A stretch of DNA of 64,000 nucleotides from Symsagittifera roscoffensis (lineage: Eukaryota; Xenacoelomorpha; Acoela; Convolutidae): assembly GCF_963678635.1 (NCBI RefSeq), contig NC_087065.1, positions 75,589,345 through 75,653,344 on the forward strand, in the 5' to 3' direction. Below are positions 13,601 to 24,373 of this stretch, piece by piece; position 1 is the stretch's first letter, and every line of letters starts with the position of its first letter. A program made the translations under genes and the position numbers. The notes under the pieces were generated by a model, which saw nothing but the letters and a program-made list of their open reading frames with translations, was not told the origin of the DNA and ran no database searches.

Positions 13601-16600
13601 CAATGACTCAAACAACTCATGTTCCCTTGGAGGAGGAGGAGAAAAAGACTCTGTGACACAGCAGTCGCATGGCCCCAGTCGAGACGCGTCTTTAGAGAAA
13701 GTATGTTTGTGTTTTGATAACAGGCACTAAATATCATGGCAATAGCTGTGATCAAGGATGCCTGCGAGGAGAGGTTATCAAAAAATTTGCGCCTTTTTAA
13801 TCGACTAAGTTGATCGACCGAACAATCCACTTAAAATGAGAAAATATTGGCCTCTCTAAAAAAGTTTTTAAAAAATAGTTAAATTGTACCAAACGGGATA
13901 ACTGGCGCAAAATAGTACCTGGCGGGTCTAGGAGCGAGCAGTTGCCGTTGGCTAGGATGGATCAAAAATTGCGAATTAGTAAGGAGTGGTTTGGAATTTG
14001 TAAGTTTTCTGAGTACTAACTAAAAATTATATTTTTTTGGCGTTGTTCAGGTTGGCGCTTCGTTGGGATCTGACGGTGGCCTTAATGGTCGAATAGATAC
14101 AGTATCAGTGAGCGCTAGTGGTGGTAGTGGGAGTGGGAGTAGCAATGGAGATGCTATCCTCAAGATCAGCTCGGCTAGTCTGAAGAGTGCCCAGATATCA
14201 CAGCAGAACAGGTGGGAACAAGACTTGTGTTGCGCACTTCAAAACATGAACATTTATAACTTGCATTTTTTGTAAATTGATTAAGTTATAAACAAATGAC
14301 AATGAGAACAAGTATAGCCGGTTTCATGTGCAAGTAGCACAGAAGTTTTGACCACAAAAAAGAAACATATTTTAGCAAGTTGTTTTTTGTTCATTCGCCA
14401 ATGAGCGGATCTGAACAAAAGCCTAAAACTTAAGTATATTCGATAGTAAGAGCAGAATACGCCTATATGACAAGGGTCTCTAAAAAAAATAATCGAAAAA
14501 CAAAAAAATCTAATGGTTTGGCGTGGAAAAAAAACAAAACAAGGATAGTCGGTTACTATGCAAGAAGCAGCACAGAATGGAATGTTCCGACGATAGTCTT
14601 AAAAAATTACAAAAAAGTTTATTCAAATTAGTGAGGTTTTTTTTCTGCGTGATGTGAAAAAAGATCCGAAGGGAAAAATAAAACTTAGGCAAATTTGACA
14701 GTCATAGTAATATTGGCACATTGGAAAATACTTTTTAAAGAAAAGTTAACTAAAAAAAATGAAGAAAAAATTGTAAAAAAACTGTAAATTGTAAGAAAAA
14801 TTGTGATTTTTAATTTCTGAAGTTTGTGATTCCCAAAATGGCGTTAAAAATTTCCAAAAACTTTATATGCTGTTCGAATCACGACTCATGGTTTTAATAT
14901 GATATATCACTCCACCCATTCCGCAGATTATTTGTGTTAACTGATTTTCCGTGGGAAACAAAGTTGAAAAAATTTTTTTAAAAAACTAATACACCGGAAT
15001 AAAAAGTTTCTCCCCATTTTCAATGGTCGGAACAACAAGGATAGCCGGTTACTATTCAAGTGGCATAGAATGTTCAGATCATATTTTCAAAAAACTCTTG
15101 CGGCGATTTTTGTTTTTTTTTGAAGTGATTGCAGGATCTAAACGAAAACTTAGAACTTAGATAGTAAAAATAACTGATATGGCCTTTAGACTTGTAATGT
15201 CTAAGAATTTTTTATTTTATGTCCAAGTCTAAAAAAGTATTTCACTTGTATCGGTTTCAGCGGAGAGAATATTATAAGTATTTAAGATTAAGAATGTTTG
15301 AATTAGATGGATCTGAATGCTGTCTGAACTTCAGGTATGGAGGACACACCATTGCGGACATCGTTTTTTTTTTTCACAATTTCCTAAATTACGTGGTGGA
15401 GGGAGAAGACTTCACTTTCACATCGCGTTTATTCTCAAATCGTTTAATCTGCTTGCATTCTCATTTGGGGAGATAATAAATGTGTTATTAATGATCTGAC
15501 GAATCGTCAGCCATGGGTAGCATAAATTGGTGGTTTCATTAATTTGAGCCTCGTGTTTAGATCGAAAAATTAAACGTTTTAGATTTAAAAGTCAACGCTG
15601 GCTTTAGAATACGAAATAACCATTAAAATGGCATGTTGATGGTAGTTTAACTTGTATGCGTGTTTTTTTTCAGGAAGTACCTAGGGGTTGAGATGGGTCA
15701 CGTGGACTTTGGTGTCAGCAGTGCAACTGGAACAGAGGGAGGGGGAGGGGAAGAGGATGAGTGGACGGAAACGAATGAGGAGAGTGTGAGCAGAGTGGTG
15801 AGCAGCTTGGACTTTTTGCTGGAGCAGCGGGGAGGAGACAACAGGAACAGCAGCACTGCCACTCTGCGACGCCAGGCCGAACAGAGGAGCAAAACTGCAT
15901 TCAGCCTCACTTACAACAAGTCAGTACACTACAATAACAGTACAGTATTGCCCGTTTTTTGCCATTACAGTATTATTCGTTTTATTTTTAACCCCGAGTA
16001 CAGTACTGCTGCAGTTGTACAGATATCGAAGGATAGATTTTGCGTAATGGGAGTGTAAGGTAAGGCCTAGTGGCTAAGACGCGTGGAGGTCAGGATTTGA
16101 ATCCGAGGTCTTTCTCTTAATCTCATTTCCCTTCCAGGCTCATTTCCCTTGGGCTTAAGATAACGAAGTCGCCTTTGCACCCTAAGGTCTGGGGTTTGAG
16201 TCCCGACAGGTTTTTTGCTCATGAATTTTAATTTTTCTTTCAGGTAAAAGTTGAGTTGTCGGACTTCATGTGGTCTTTCCAACTTTTTCGGCTTATTTGC
16301 CGCATCACGGATTTTTTTATCTAGAAAACTTTAATTATAGTTGCAAGTGTTATGCTTTGTAGTTTCAGAGGCGTAAAACTTGTTTAGAAAATCTGTTTTT
16401 TTTCGGCTCAACTGATGTCTGCTCAAAGATTTTCGCCTTTGTTTCCGCTTCGGAAGTTTTGTTGCGTTGCTATTTTAAGATGCTAACTCATCGAGACATA
16501 AGAACATTTCTCAGTTTTTTTCTCGACTTCTTAAGCTTTTTTATGTTTGTATTGTTTCGCAAGTGATGCGAAGCTCGGCTTCGGCTCTGTGTTTTATTCG

Positions 16601-18961
16601 TGTTTTCTCAATGAAAATTTCTTTGAAAAAGCTGGAAAATTCTTTTGATTTGTACTTTCGTAAGTGGATTTTATTTCTTGGATTTATTCGGACTGAAAAA
16701 TTTACCTAATAATTCAGTATTCTGAATATTCTTTGTCGTTATCAAAAAAAATACCAATCAAAAAAGCTTCAAAAATTTTCGAAAGAACTTAAGGGGCTTC
16801 ATTGTTCTTTAAAATTTTTGTCTCGGATTTATCGAGTTCATTTTCCAACTGTCTGTTGGCTATGTTTGGATGGCAATTTTTGTTGAACTCTGAGAAGTTC
16901 TAGAATTTTCTCAAAAGTTGAAAGCACTTTAGTCGACATTAGCCGATAAGATCAAACAGTTTTCATGAAATAGTTAAACAGATTTAGTGTCAGATTAGGA
17001 GTTACAGAGCAAATAGTTGAGCTAATTTTGCGGTTTTATTAAGTACAGTCTAAATTTGTTAACCAAATTTTCGAAATTAGTTTAATCCTGGCGATTTAAT
17101 GGTCTGACATCATATTTTGGTTGATATCATGTTAGTCAGGTCTGCAAATGTGAACATGTTTTCCCAGTATGCTATAACTTTTTTTCGTAAATTTCAGTAA
17201 AATTGTCCTTGAGTTAGCTAGAGTAGACTCCCTAAAAAACCTAAACATATGACTGTTCATTTCAGCAGCTATTTTCACTTTCTCTACCAAAACAGCTGGT
17301 TTTTGTAATGTTTTGGCTTGGTGTGTGGTTTTCATTTGTATATTACGAACAAAATTAGAACAAAATGTGGCCATTATGGTATTTAATCGGATGATCTCGA
17401 TTTTATCAAGTTAAGTTTTTAATCAAAGTTAAAACCACCGATTATATGTGTTTGCTTGCATGCGTGTGCAAGGGCGTGCTTGAGAAGTCTAGAAGAACCA
17501 TATCGCTTGTTTTCAAACTATGGCCATTTCTATCTCATGTATGGGTTCGTTGTGTTGCGTAGGTTTGGCAAGTATGGTCAGAGTGGAAGTGTGAACACTA
17601 CGAGCTTCAGACGAACCATACCCTGTGTGTGTCTCATGACTCATGGCATTCTCTACGACGACTTCAACTATGACCTGATCGACTTCTTCTCCGGCAGACA
17701 AGCTGGCCGTCTCTTCATCCACTTCGCCAAGAGGGCTCTGGTGCAGCCACACTCCATCACCAGACAGTTTTTTCTCTCCTGCAACCCATACCAACTGGAC
17801 CACTCAGAAATGGTATTCATTGTAGTAATAATATAATACGATAAGTATAATATTGATATCATTTAAAACATTGAAAATATTACTTAAGCGAAAGGGTGCA
17901 ATGAATACTTGAAATGCTTATATTAATGAAATAGTAATATTAATATCATTAAAATTATTACTGAAACGGAAAGGTACTATGCATACTTAAAAAATACTGT
18001 TTATAAAATTATAAAATTTTTACTGAAACGAAAAAGTACTTTTCACTTAGATTTAAGTGTAAAGGAATGAAGTTCAAATCCAAATTTTTTTTGGATTTAT
18101 GGTTTTTCTAATTCATTGACATCTTTGCTTTTTTGCTGGCAATGTCAGCATAATATCTTCACTTTGCACGTATTTCGCAGCATGTTTCATTTAAGCTTCG
18201 AACTATTGAGTAGCTAATTGGGTTTTCAAAACTCGCCAAGTTCAGTCAAAAACAGCATGTGTTAAAATCATGGTAAAGATTTTTGAAGATAAAAGGCAAA
18301 CACTAATTCTGCAGTTCGAAACCAACTGTAAAATATGACGTTATCCTTATGTTTTTAAGAGCAATAAACGTAGTGAGTACTCTTATATAGGTCTTGCTGA
18401 TTTTTTTTCAGGAAAAAGTCTTTGTTCTCGCTCAATTTTGTTCATGCTCAATTTTGATTTTTCGAGGTTTGACTTGAGATTTCGTTTCAAGTTCGGTGCA
18501 TTTCCATTGGTAAAAGGAAGGCAAACTCCTTTATTGAACAGCAAAAGTTAAAGGTCACGAAAAATGTGATTGACTGCTAATTTCGAAAAGGGAAAATAAT
18601 CAGATTTCCCAGCGAAATATAAGTTTTGCCTATTGATCCAGTTTTCTCAAATTAGGTTAATTTTAACAAAAAAAACCGTCCGTCATAAATTGTTCTACAA
18701 ATTCAAAGAGCTTTAAGGCCATCTATGTTTTTCTTCGAAATTCAAAAGATGAAGGTTTTTGAAAAAACAAGTCAGTTGTTTTTCAGTTTCCTTGCGTTCA
18801 TTACTCTTTTCCAACTGTCAGTTGGCTATGTTTTCCAAGTTTTGTTCATGCTGTTTCAGGTGCATATTTGCATTCTTGTTATGGAAGCTCGCATGCAGAT
18901 AGAGCTCTACTATGCCATGCGAGCTATTAACGACTATCGCGAGATGCAGCATGACGATTGA
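2654..18961 (+). CDS. SESN: Sestrin (stress-induced GATOR2/mTORC1 regulator), 10 exons, 704 aa
   Basis: Exons: 2654-2854, 6097-6288, 7360-7629, 9706-9911, 11337-11556, 13434-13700, 14051-14211, 15674-15919, 17563-17812, 18860-18961. All introns are GT-AG, every junction keeps phase, and the total is 2115 nt ending in TGA. Sestrin hallmarks seen: MAAARFDCSYLI (residues 131-142), NLNALLAHAPW, ILAHFHSLSGFILATGV, SLTYN, GILYDDFNYD and the C-terminal MEARMQ-LYYAMRAI. Known family role: cytosolic stress protein that binds GATOR2 and restrains mTORC1, with an AhpD-like fold. At 704 aa it exceeds the usual roughly 480-550 aa because of a low-complexity linker. The start is the least certain part. ATG 2654 opens the only frame that splices correctly, but a TTTAG acceptor at about 2635 and an open frame just upstream allow an earlier coding exon. 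Confidence 0.93.
3540..3940. mobile_element. Hairpin-centred repeat, copy 1
   Basis: Shares a block from GTGGAACCAGTTTAAAACTAG to ATTACTCTATGAGTA with 11990-12311. At its centre is a 12-bp perfect hairpin (3684-3709, loop TT). It lies in sestrin intron 1. The rest of that intron (2855-6096) is plain AT-rich DNA in which I see nothing else. Confidence 0.75.
9706..15919 (+). CDS. SESN: Sestrin exons 4-8: HSL helix and expanded disordered linker
   Basis: Exon 4 starts with the conserved helix (LVQAVIILAHFHSLSGF) and then turns low-complexity. Exons 5-7 (about residues 290-506) are almost entirely Ser, Gly, Asn, Thr and Pro, with Gly-Ser runs and a His/Ser patch. This matches the position of the flexible linker between the two sestrin halves, but is about 200 residues longer. 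Exon 8 has acidic and Gln/Arg-rich sequence and ends in the conserved AFSLTYN. The exon 7/8 junction splits one Arg codon (AG|G). The extra open stretch at 15219-15476 falls inside intron 7 and is skipped. Confidence 0.85.
10395..10480 (-). repeat. tRNA-like SINE head
   Basis: The minus strand reads CATAGCTGAGAGGTAAAC, then GAGCTCGATTCCCGGTGC. It is close to tRNA box A and box B spacing. No acceptor stem pairing is evident. It is in sestrin intron 4. Confidence 0.5.
10900..11150 (+). mobile_element. SINE family A copy
   Basis: Shares CCGTGGCTGAGTGGTTAG and the tail from GTAGCCGAATTTTTGC to AAGCGAAGCTTCGCC with the other family A copies. It lies in sestrin intron 4. A tail-only fragment is at about 10160-10210. 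Confidence 0.78.
11990..12311. mobile_element. Hairpin-centred repeat, copy 2
   Basis: Perfect 13-bp stem at 12059-12071/12074-12086 with a 2-nt loop. The 200 bp downstream (from CTAGATCTATTGAGACTAGG) is nearly identical to copy 1. It is in sestrin intron 5, upstream of two family B elements. Confidence 0.75.
16055..16215 (+). repeat. tRNA-like sequence with two box B motifs
   Basis: AAGGCCTAGTGGCTAAGACG resembles box A. GGATTTGAATCC and, 90 nt later, GGGTTTGAGTCCC resemble box B. No clean cloverleaf can be drawn, so this is a SINE head or tRNA relic rather than a working tRNA gene. It is in sestrin intron 8. Confidence 0.5.
17563..18961 (+). CDS. SESN: Sestrin exons 9-10: C-terminal leucine/GATOR2-binding half
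   Basis: Residues 588-704. By alignment to SESN2 (known: Thr374, Thr377, Thr386, Leu389, Arg390, Trp444, Glu451 and His454 line the leucine pocket; Asp406/Asp407 contact GATOR2), this protein keeps Thr585, Thr600, Arg604, Glu670, His673 and Asp620/Asp621. It changes Thr377 to Lys588, Leu389 to Phe603 and Arg404 to Leu618. The WRHF floor is replaced by CNPYQL (661-666). Exon 10 encodes the highly conserved last helix, then a short acidic/His tail (REMQHDD) and TGA at 18959-18961. Confidence 0.9.
17830..18045 (+). repeat. Diverged AT-rich tandem repeats in sestrin intron 9
   Basis: The pattern TAATATTxATATCATTxAAA, ATTACTxAAxCGxAAxGG recurs three times at about 80-90 bp spacing, starting just after the exon 9 donor. 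Confidence 0.6.
18358..18838 (+). mobile_element. Family B interspersed element (best full copy)
   Basis: Begins GAGCAATAAACGTAGTGAG and ends with a small hairpin-forming CCAACTGTCAGTTGG followed by CTATGTT. The internal landmarks CTTATATAGGTCTTGCTG, TTGATCCAGTTTTCTC and AAATTGTTCTA are shared by all copies. There is no coding capacity. Other + copies: 993-1440, 8803-9222, 12515-12870, 13039-13415, and fragments at 16800-16870 and 20166-20292. It sits in sestrin intron 9. Confidence 0.8.
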
Positions 18962-19615
18962 CGAAGAAGCGAACGATTGACGAAGAAGGAGTTACCGCCG
19001 CCTTCATTCAATAGCCAAAAAAAAACGCCTGAAAACCCGCAAATAAAGAAACATTGCTCTGAAAAGAGTCACTCGAAAAAATGAATTTAAGACAAAAGAA
19101 ATCAAAATAAAAAATGTGACAAAATCTCCGACTGATAAAAATGTGATAAAAACTTTAATAGACATTTCGCTGCAGGCGAAAAGAAACGAAAATAATTTGT
19201 TAGAAAGGACAATCGACTTGTCGCTTTTTTGACGTTTGATATTTGGACTTGGACATGAAAAGTGTCTGCTAATCAATTGTTTTATTCTATCCGAATTGAC
19301 ACATCAGGACAATCTGCTTACGAAGCTCCTCAACGCCGCTACACTCCAGCAGTCGCCGCGACATTCGAAACTAAACTGACCAAACCTCATTTGCGAATGA
19401 GAGCAATCAAATTGTATTCTAATCGAGAATAGAGGCAGTATTTTCTATTTTAGCTCTGCGGCAGCATGTTTTTGACCGGTAGAGTGGTAGGTAAATGCAG
19501 TTTATAAAATACGTCTTCTAGGCAAGACCTAGTCTCTATTTTATTTTGCTGATGCAACAAATTGTTCAAATACTCTCAAATTTTGTTCTACAATCAAGTG
19601 CTAACTTTCAATTAA

Positions 19616-19621
19616 AATAAA
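19616..19621 (+). terminator. Candidate sestrin poly(A) signal
   Basis: AATAAA about 655 nt after the sestrin stop. Another AATAAA lies at 19042-19047, only 80 nt after the stop. Either could serve. The choice is inferred from position only. Confidence 0.35.
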
Positions 19622-19702
19622 CTTTTAAAATCTTCCTTCATTTCCTTTTGTCTCAAGGTGAGTATAGATGCTGGATCGCCAGAGACGGAGGTACCGCAAA
19701 AT

Positions 19703-19745
19703 GGTGAACAGATAATTGGTGAACAGATAATTGGCGAACAGAAAA
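19703..19745 (+). repeat. 15-bp tandem repeat after the sestrin gene
   Basis: GTGAACAGATAATTG occurs twice, then a variant GCGAACAGA. It lies in the intergenic region downstream of the candidate sestrin poly(A) signal. Confidence 0.7.
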
Positions 19746-21989
19746 GTTCATAGTTTTAAGCATTATATCACACAAAGGCTGTAGTGGTGTGGTATACTTG
19801 AGGTGAAATCAGGGGCAGATTTGAGGAAGGGCGCACGCCCCCACAACTCGGGAATCCGACAACTCACTTCGCAAAATTCCTTTTTTTTGAGATGGATACC
19901 ATTTTTGGCCAAAAAACTGAAATTTTTTGCTCAATTGTTTCTTTTCATTGTTTGGGAAAGCTCGGAAAAAATTTTTCTGATCAGAGTAAAGTTTGACAAT
20001 AATTTTCACACAGAAGAGAAGCAGATCTTCGCACCACTTGCGATACTCCATAAAAATAGCATTGCAAGCTATCAGACAGGAAAGAAAAGAGCCGCAAAGT
20101 CTAAAAAATAAATATTCTGATCAACCAAAGAAATATTTTGAAAAAAAATTGTCTAGAATGATCCAGAGTAATGAACATAGTGAAGGCTCTTCCGGAAAAA
20201 GTTTTAGAAAGACTTTTTCAGCAAAGTCAGTGTTTTTTTTATGTTTACTTGCGTTCCTTACTCTTTTGCAATCTTCAATTGGCTATGTTGTTAAATATGC
20301 GCAAAATATGTCCAGAAACCCCAACGACCCCTGCCGACTCAAAGGGTCCCTTTGTATTATTTTGAGATATCCAGTTTTGGTGAAGGACCCAAAGAATTTT
20401 CTGATATAACCAATATGTACTAATTTGAGGGGGAAGCGCGCGCCGAAAAAACGCAATTTTTTGGTCAACATTTTCCAAAAAGTGCCTAAAAACGCCTTTT
20501 TTGGCCTGCTGTTTCAAAAAAATTGCCTGAGCGCAGACAATTTTGCCAAATTAGGGTCTTAACAGTAATTTGTGATCAATTTGGTCTATCTAAAAAAAGA
20601 AAAATCAAGTCAAGTGAAATTATAAGTTGCAGGAGTAAGTCAACGCACTAAAAGCAACTACATGAAAATTGCGTACAGAAAAAAATCTGAAGACTAGGCA
20701 ACAAAGCCGAGAAAAGATAAGCAGATAAAATATAGGCAGACAATTTTGTTTTGAAACGGAGTTTAGCCTTTGAAAAAAACAAATCCTGGTCAAATTCAAA
20801 CCCACGACTTTTGTCGTCCCACGTGTGTTCGTTTCCTCAAGACTACGTGTGCGGGAGACGCTTGTAGGGTTGAATTCATAATGAATCAAAGTACCAAGTG
20901 AATCGGTTTAACAAGTTAAGCAGAAAAAAGTCTATCACGTCTTGATAAGTCAAGCATTAAAAAACTTTAACGCTAAATCGTTCTTGTGAAGTGGTTTGAG
21001 TTTGTTAATGCTCTGTACTACTCAATTGTCGAATACACACAACCCCTATACAAATCAACTTCTTCGTTGGCCCAACCCCCTAGAAATTTCTACCTCTGAA
21101 AACTTTCGCAAATGTCAATTCTTCTGGGAACTATTCATTATACGGCTCCTTTCAAGGATTATTGAAAATCAATGCACACAGTGAAGACGTTTGTTAAGGT
21201 CGACTTGATTTTTTTAGGTTTTTTCAGGAAAAAGGTAGTTTGCAGTGTAGAAATTTAATACATCTTTAAAATTAATGAATCCGTTTTTTTTGTCACGGTC
21301 TTATCGCAAAATATTGGAGGAACTGCGAGCGAGAATTAATTGTCATTGTCTGTGCTAGCTTTTTTCGATAGAAGCAAGCCAAAAATCATGCGAGTAGATA
21401 AAGGCTTGAAAGGCTCTAGTGCAAGGCACTATTTATGCTGGTCATAAAATAACTCTTTCACTATCGTAGAAAATAGTATCAATCTTAGTCTATGGATTGA
21501 TTTTACAATATCTTTATAGTACTGCAAGCTATTATCACGGCAATTTTTTCCAAGAGAAAGGACCAACATATGAGCAGTTCGGCTCGTAACGGATAGCCGC
21601 TGCTGTGCCACTGCTTTAGAACTAATTGCATTTTTGTGTTTATTTTCTGCGCTCAGAATTAAAGAACAATGCTTGGGTGGAATGAGGGAAGGGATCGAAC
21701 AAGTAGCGTGTTTCGAACAAGTAGCTTTTAATTCGATTGAGCTGTTGCCAGCTACAGCCAATGTGTCCGTCAACTTCCTATACTACCCCGCAGGCAGTGG
21801 GTTGTTCCGAGAGGGATCTGTGGATGTGCTTCGAAGCTATTTCTTGTGCTGGAAGGGTAAGCAACAGCGAGAAAATCATCGAACCAGGACTACAAACATT
21901 GAAATGTTCGTCAAATGAGAAAAAAATATCCTTTTAATCCATGGGAGTTGAGTTATTCTTTTGTCTTGTCCGAGAAGAGCATTTTTAAA

Positions 21990-22330
21990 CAAGCATAGCT
22001 TGTGTTATAGTATGAACTTTCTTTTTTTTCCATTCTAAATCGCAAATATTGTTGCGATGCAATTGTTGCGACAAGATGTGTTCATTTTGAAAGTGTTCAT
22101 TTGATACAGCTATTAAGTACAGCCAATGCCAAGGACATTAACACAGATTATTATATTACAAATAGCATTTCAGCTTCAAGGTATCATGGCTCTAGAGCGA
22201 GATGTAGGGAAGGCGACCAGCAGCAAAATAAGAGGGCTCGAACCTGGGTAGGTTCGGATGTTTTTAATGAACTTTTTCGTATACTAGTTAAAATGCGATA
22301 CGAAAGTAACGGAATATTTGTGCTCGGGGT
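21990..22330 (+). mobile_element. Family C tRNA-like element
   Basis: Shares TATTAAGTACAGCCAATGC, a tRNA-like core (ATGGCTCTAGAGCGA, GGGCTCGAACCTGG) and the ending CGTATACTAGTTAAAATGCG with a reverse copy at 37370-37640. Probably a third SINE family. It is intergenic. Confidence 0.7.
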
Positions 22331-22949
22331 GGGTTTTTTCTTCAGACAAATTTAACTAGCCATTTTTGACGGAATTTTTTTTATCATTGAAAAAGTATTG
22401 TTGTTCTGAGCTCAAATTTGAAAAGATATTTCACCTGTGATCATTTTTTGTTAAGTTATGGGGGTTTAAAGATTGCCATTTTGGGACAATTAACGCGCGA
22501 TATATTTCGCGCTATTAACGCGTAAGCGGAAAGTTAATCCCTCTTAAAATCGTTCCAAATTGGTCGAAAGAAGCTTATTTGCTATAATTGATTTGTAACA
22601 AGGAGCTAAATCTATCTTTTTGTACTTTAAATTGGCTTGTGGGGGGATAATTTCTATTAAAAATTTCAAAATTATTTTATTTTTTTTTACATTTAATTTT
22701 TTAATGTTATTACTGCTCCATAAAATCTTAAAAGGCAGTCGGAACCTTCAGGGCTTCGCCCTGATACGAGCAGTCTTGTTTAGTTTCCCCAGTAGCATTA
22801 TCGGTCATATTTTTGCTTGAGTATGCGAAGTACAACTTCGCCTCTGTGTAGAAAATTACGAATTCCTTGTCTGTTTTTTTTTGCGTATAATAATTTTGCG
22901 TAAAATCTAGAGCAAATTATCATATTGATGGACTGTCTCTACGTAGGAA

Positions 22950-23320
22950 GTACACAGAGGGAAGCCGCGCTTCGAAAATACTAGCGATAACACGACAAAA
23001 TCAGCTCTAAAATGCAAGGTAAAGTAGAAATTAGCCTCAAATTAGTTAAAATTCGGCTAGGTGTCGGATTCGATCTGCGACATACGGCGACTATGAGGGT
23101 ATGAGTCTCACGCAACCACGGAAGCTTAGTTAATCACAATCACTAGCCTGAAATAAAGCAGAGAACAGTTGCTATGAAATTTCCAATGCTACTGATCGTG
23201 ATTACAGCAAAAGTGCCAACAAATAATGAACACTTTGGCACCAAATAATGAACACTTTTATTTGCGAGTTAGGTTAGAAAAAAAGAAGGTTCGTTCTAAC
23301 TTACTAACGCTAGCAAGTGA
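22950..23320 (-). mobile_element. SINE family A copy (full length)
   Basis: Reverse-oriented copy containing the tRNA-like head (CCGTGGTTGCGTGAG, GATCGAATCC) and the tail. A tail fragment of the opposite orientation precedes it at about 22800-22855. It lies between the sestrin and HCF 3' ends. Confidence 0.78.
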
Positions 23321-23469
23321 ACTAAAATTGTACTAAAGTCGACATACTTAATTTTTTTTTTACTGATACAGGATTGCCGCCAACTGAGTCAACTTTTTTG
23401 TTTTAGACTATCAGTGTCAACTGTTTCCTTTATCCAATCTCAGACATTTTTTGTTCTAAACTGCGCCTT

Positions 23470-23612
23470 CGCTACTTTCGATGTGTCTTTGAGAAATACT
23501 AATATCGTCTGCAAACATAGTTATTTTACCTGAAGGCGTTACATTTGGTGGATCACTAATAATAAAAAAAATTGAGAGACCAAGAACTGATCTTTGTGGT
23601 ACGCCCCATTAG
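23470..23612 (-). pseudogene. LINE reverse transcriptase relic (palm motifs B and C)
   Basis: The minus strand reads WGVPQRSVLGLSIFFIIS, then KITMFADDISIS. This is the non-LTR retrotransposon pattern GVPQGSVLGP...LxINDLP...xFADD, with Gly to Arg and Pro to Leu decay. The FADD catalytic pair is intact. Stops flank the fragment on both sides (TAA just before WGVPQ), so only about 50 codons survive. The clade cannot be fixed from this length. It sits between the HCF stop and the candidate poly(A) signal, in the same orientation as HCF. Confidence 0.8.
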
Positions 23613-23809
23613 TAAAATAGATCATTTTCTTTTTACTGGTCGGCTTAAAATTTCCCGCAGCTATAATTGGGACAATTCAAGTATTCGCGAATTTCATCCG
23701 CAACCGGACCACTCACAAGTTATTTCGTTTGCAAACCTTGAACAATAGTCTATAATTTAGACACACTGAGCAAACTTTCATACACAAAAGTCAAATCTCA
23801 ACACTAAAT

Positions 23810-23815
23810 TTTATT
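23810..23815 (-). terminator. Candidate HCF poly(A) signal
   Basis: AATAAA on the minus strand about 560 nt after the predicted HCF stop. It is supported by motif and position only. It lies just beyond the reverse transcriptase relic, so that relic would fall in or near the 3' end region. Confidence 0.3.
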
Positions 23816-24373
23816 CAGTTTAAATTACTGGCGTACTGTGACAAAGAAAGAAATCAAAAACTAAATCGACACAAATATCAAGTACAAAAGGAAAGCATTG
23901 AAAAATACACTTAAGAATAAGTTTGATTAAGAACTATATTTGTTTTCAACTTGAAATGACTTCAATCAACTCTTGTCGAATTTTCCTCTCTTGATTTTTT
24001 GATCAGCATATCTAAATAAGTTAGAAAACTCAGTATTATAATTAATTAAGATTACGTTTCAACCTTGAAAGACACAATTACCTGCTTTTCGAAAAACAGA
24101 CTAATTGCTACGACTTGGTAGCGATTTAGAAATTTTCTTTCCCACCATAGAACGTTATTCTTAATAATTGGTTGCCGTCCATTATGATGAAAAATTTTCA
24201 CTGGCATCAACTGCCAAAATCCAGGGTAGAGGGTGGTGATCCAAAATGCCCTGCAAAAAAGACGCCTCTTGATGAGGAAAAAGAGGGTCGTTTTTTGACC
24301 TCTGTGTAAAGTGTTGCAGTAAAAAAAGTACGGGAGAGGGAGTCTTATTCAAGACCTCAGAGTAGATTGATAC

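Larger units (their letters stand above)
18962..24373. other. Intergenic region between convergent sestrin and HCF
   Basis: Contains repeats only: family E at 20350-20560, family D at 20640-20940, family C at 21990-22330, family A at 22950-23320 and the LINE relic at 23470-23612. The short open frames at 19803-20409 and 21429-21937 overlap these repeats or lack any recognisable protein, so I do not call them genes. Confidence 0.6.

Noticed and set aside
15219-15476. Open frame as an extra sestrin exon
   Set aside because: Exon 7 joins exon 8 directly in phase (AG|G = Arg), and this stretch shows no sestrin similarity.
19803-20409. 102-138 aa ORFs downstream of sestrin
   Set aside because: They run through family B and family E repeat sequence and carry no recognisable domain.
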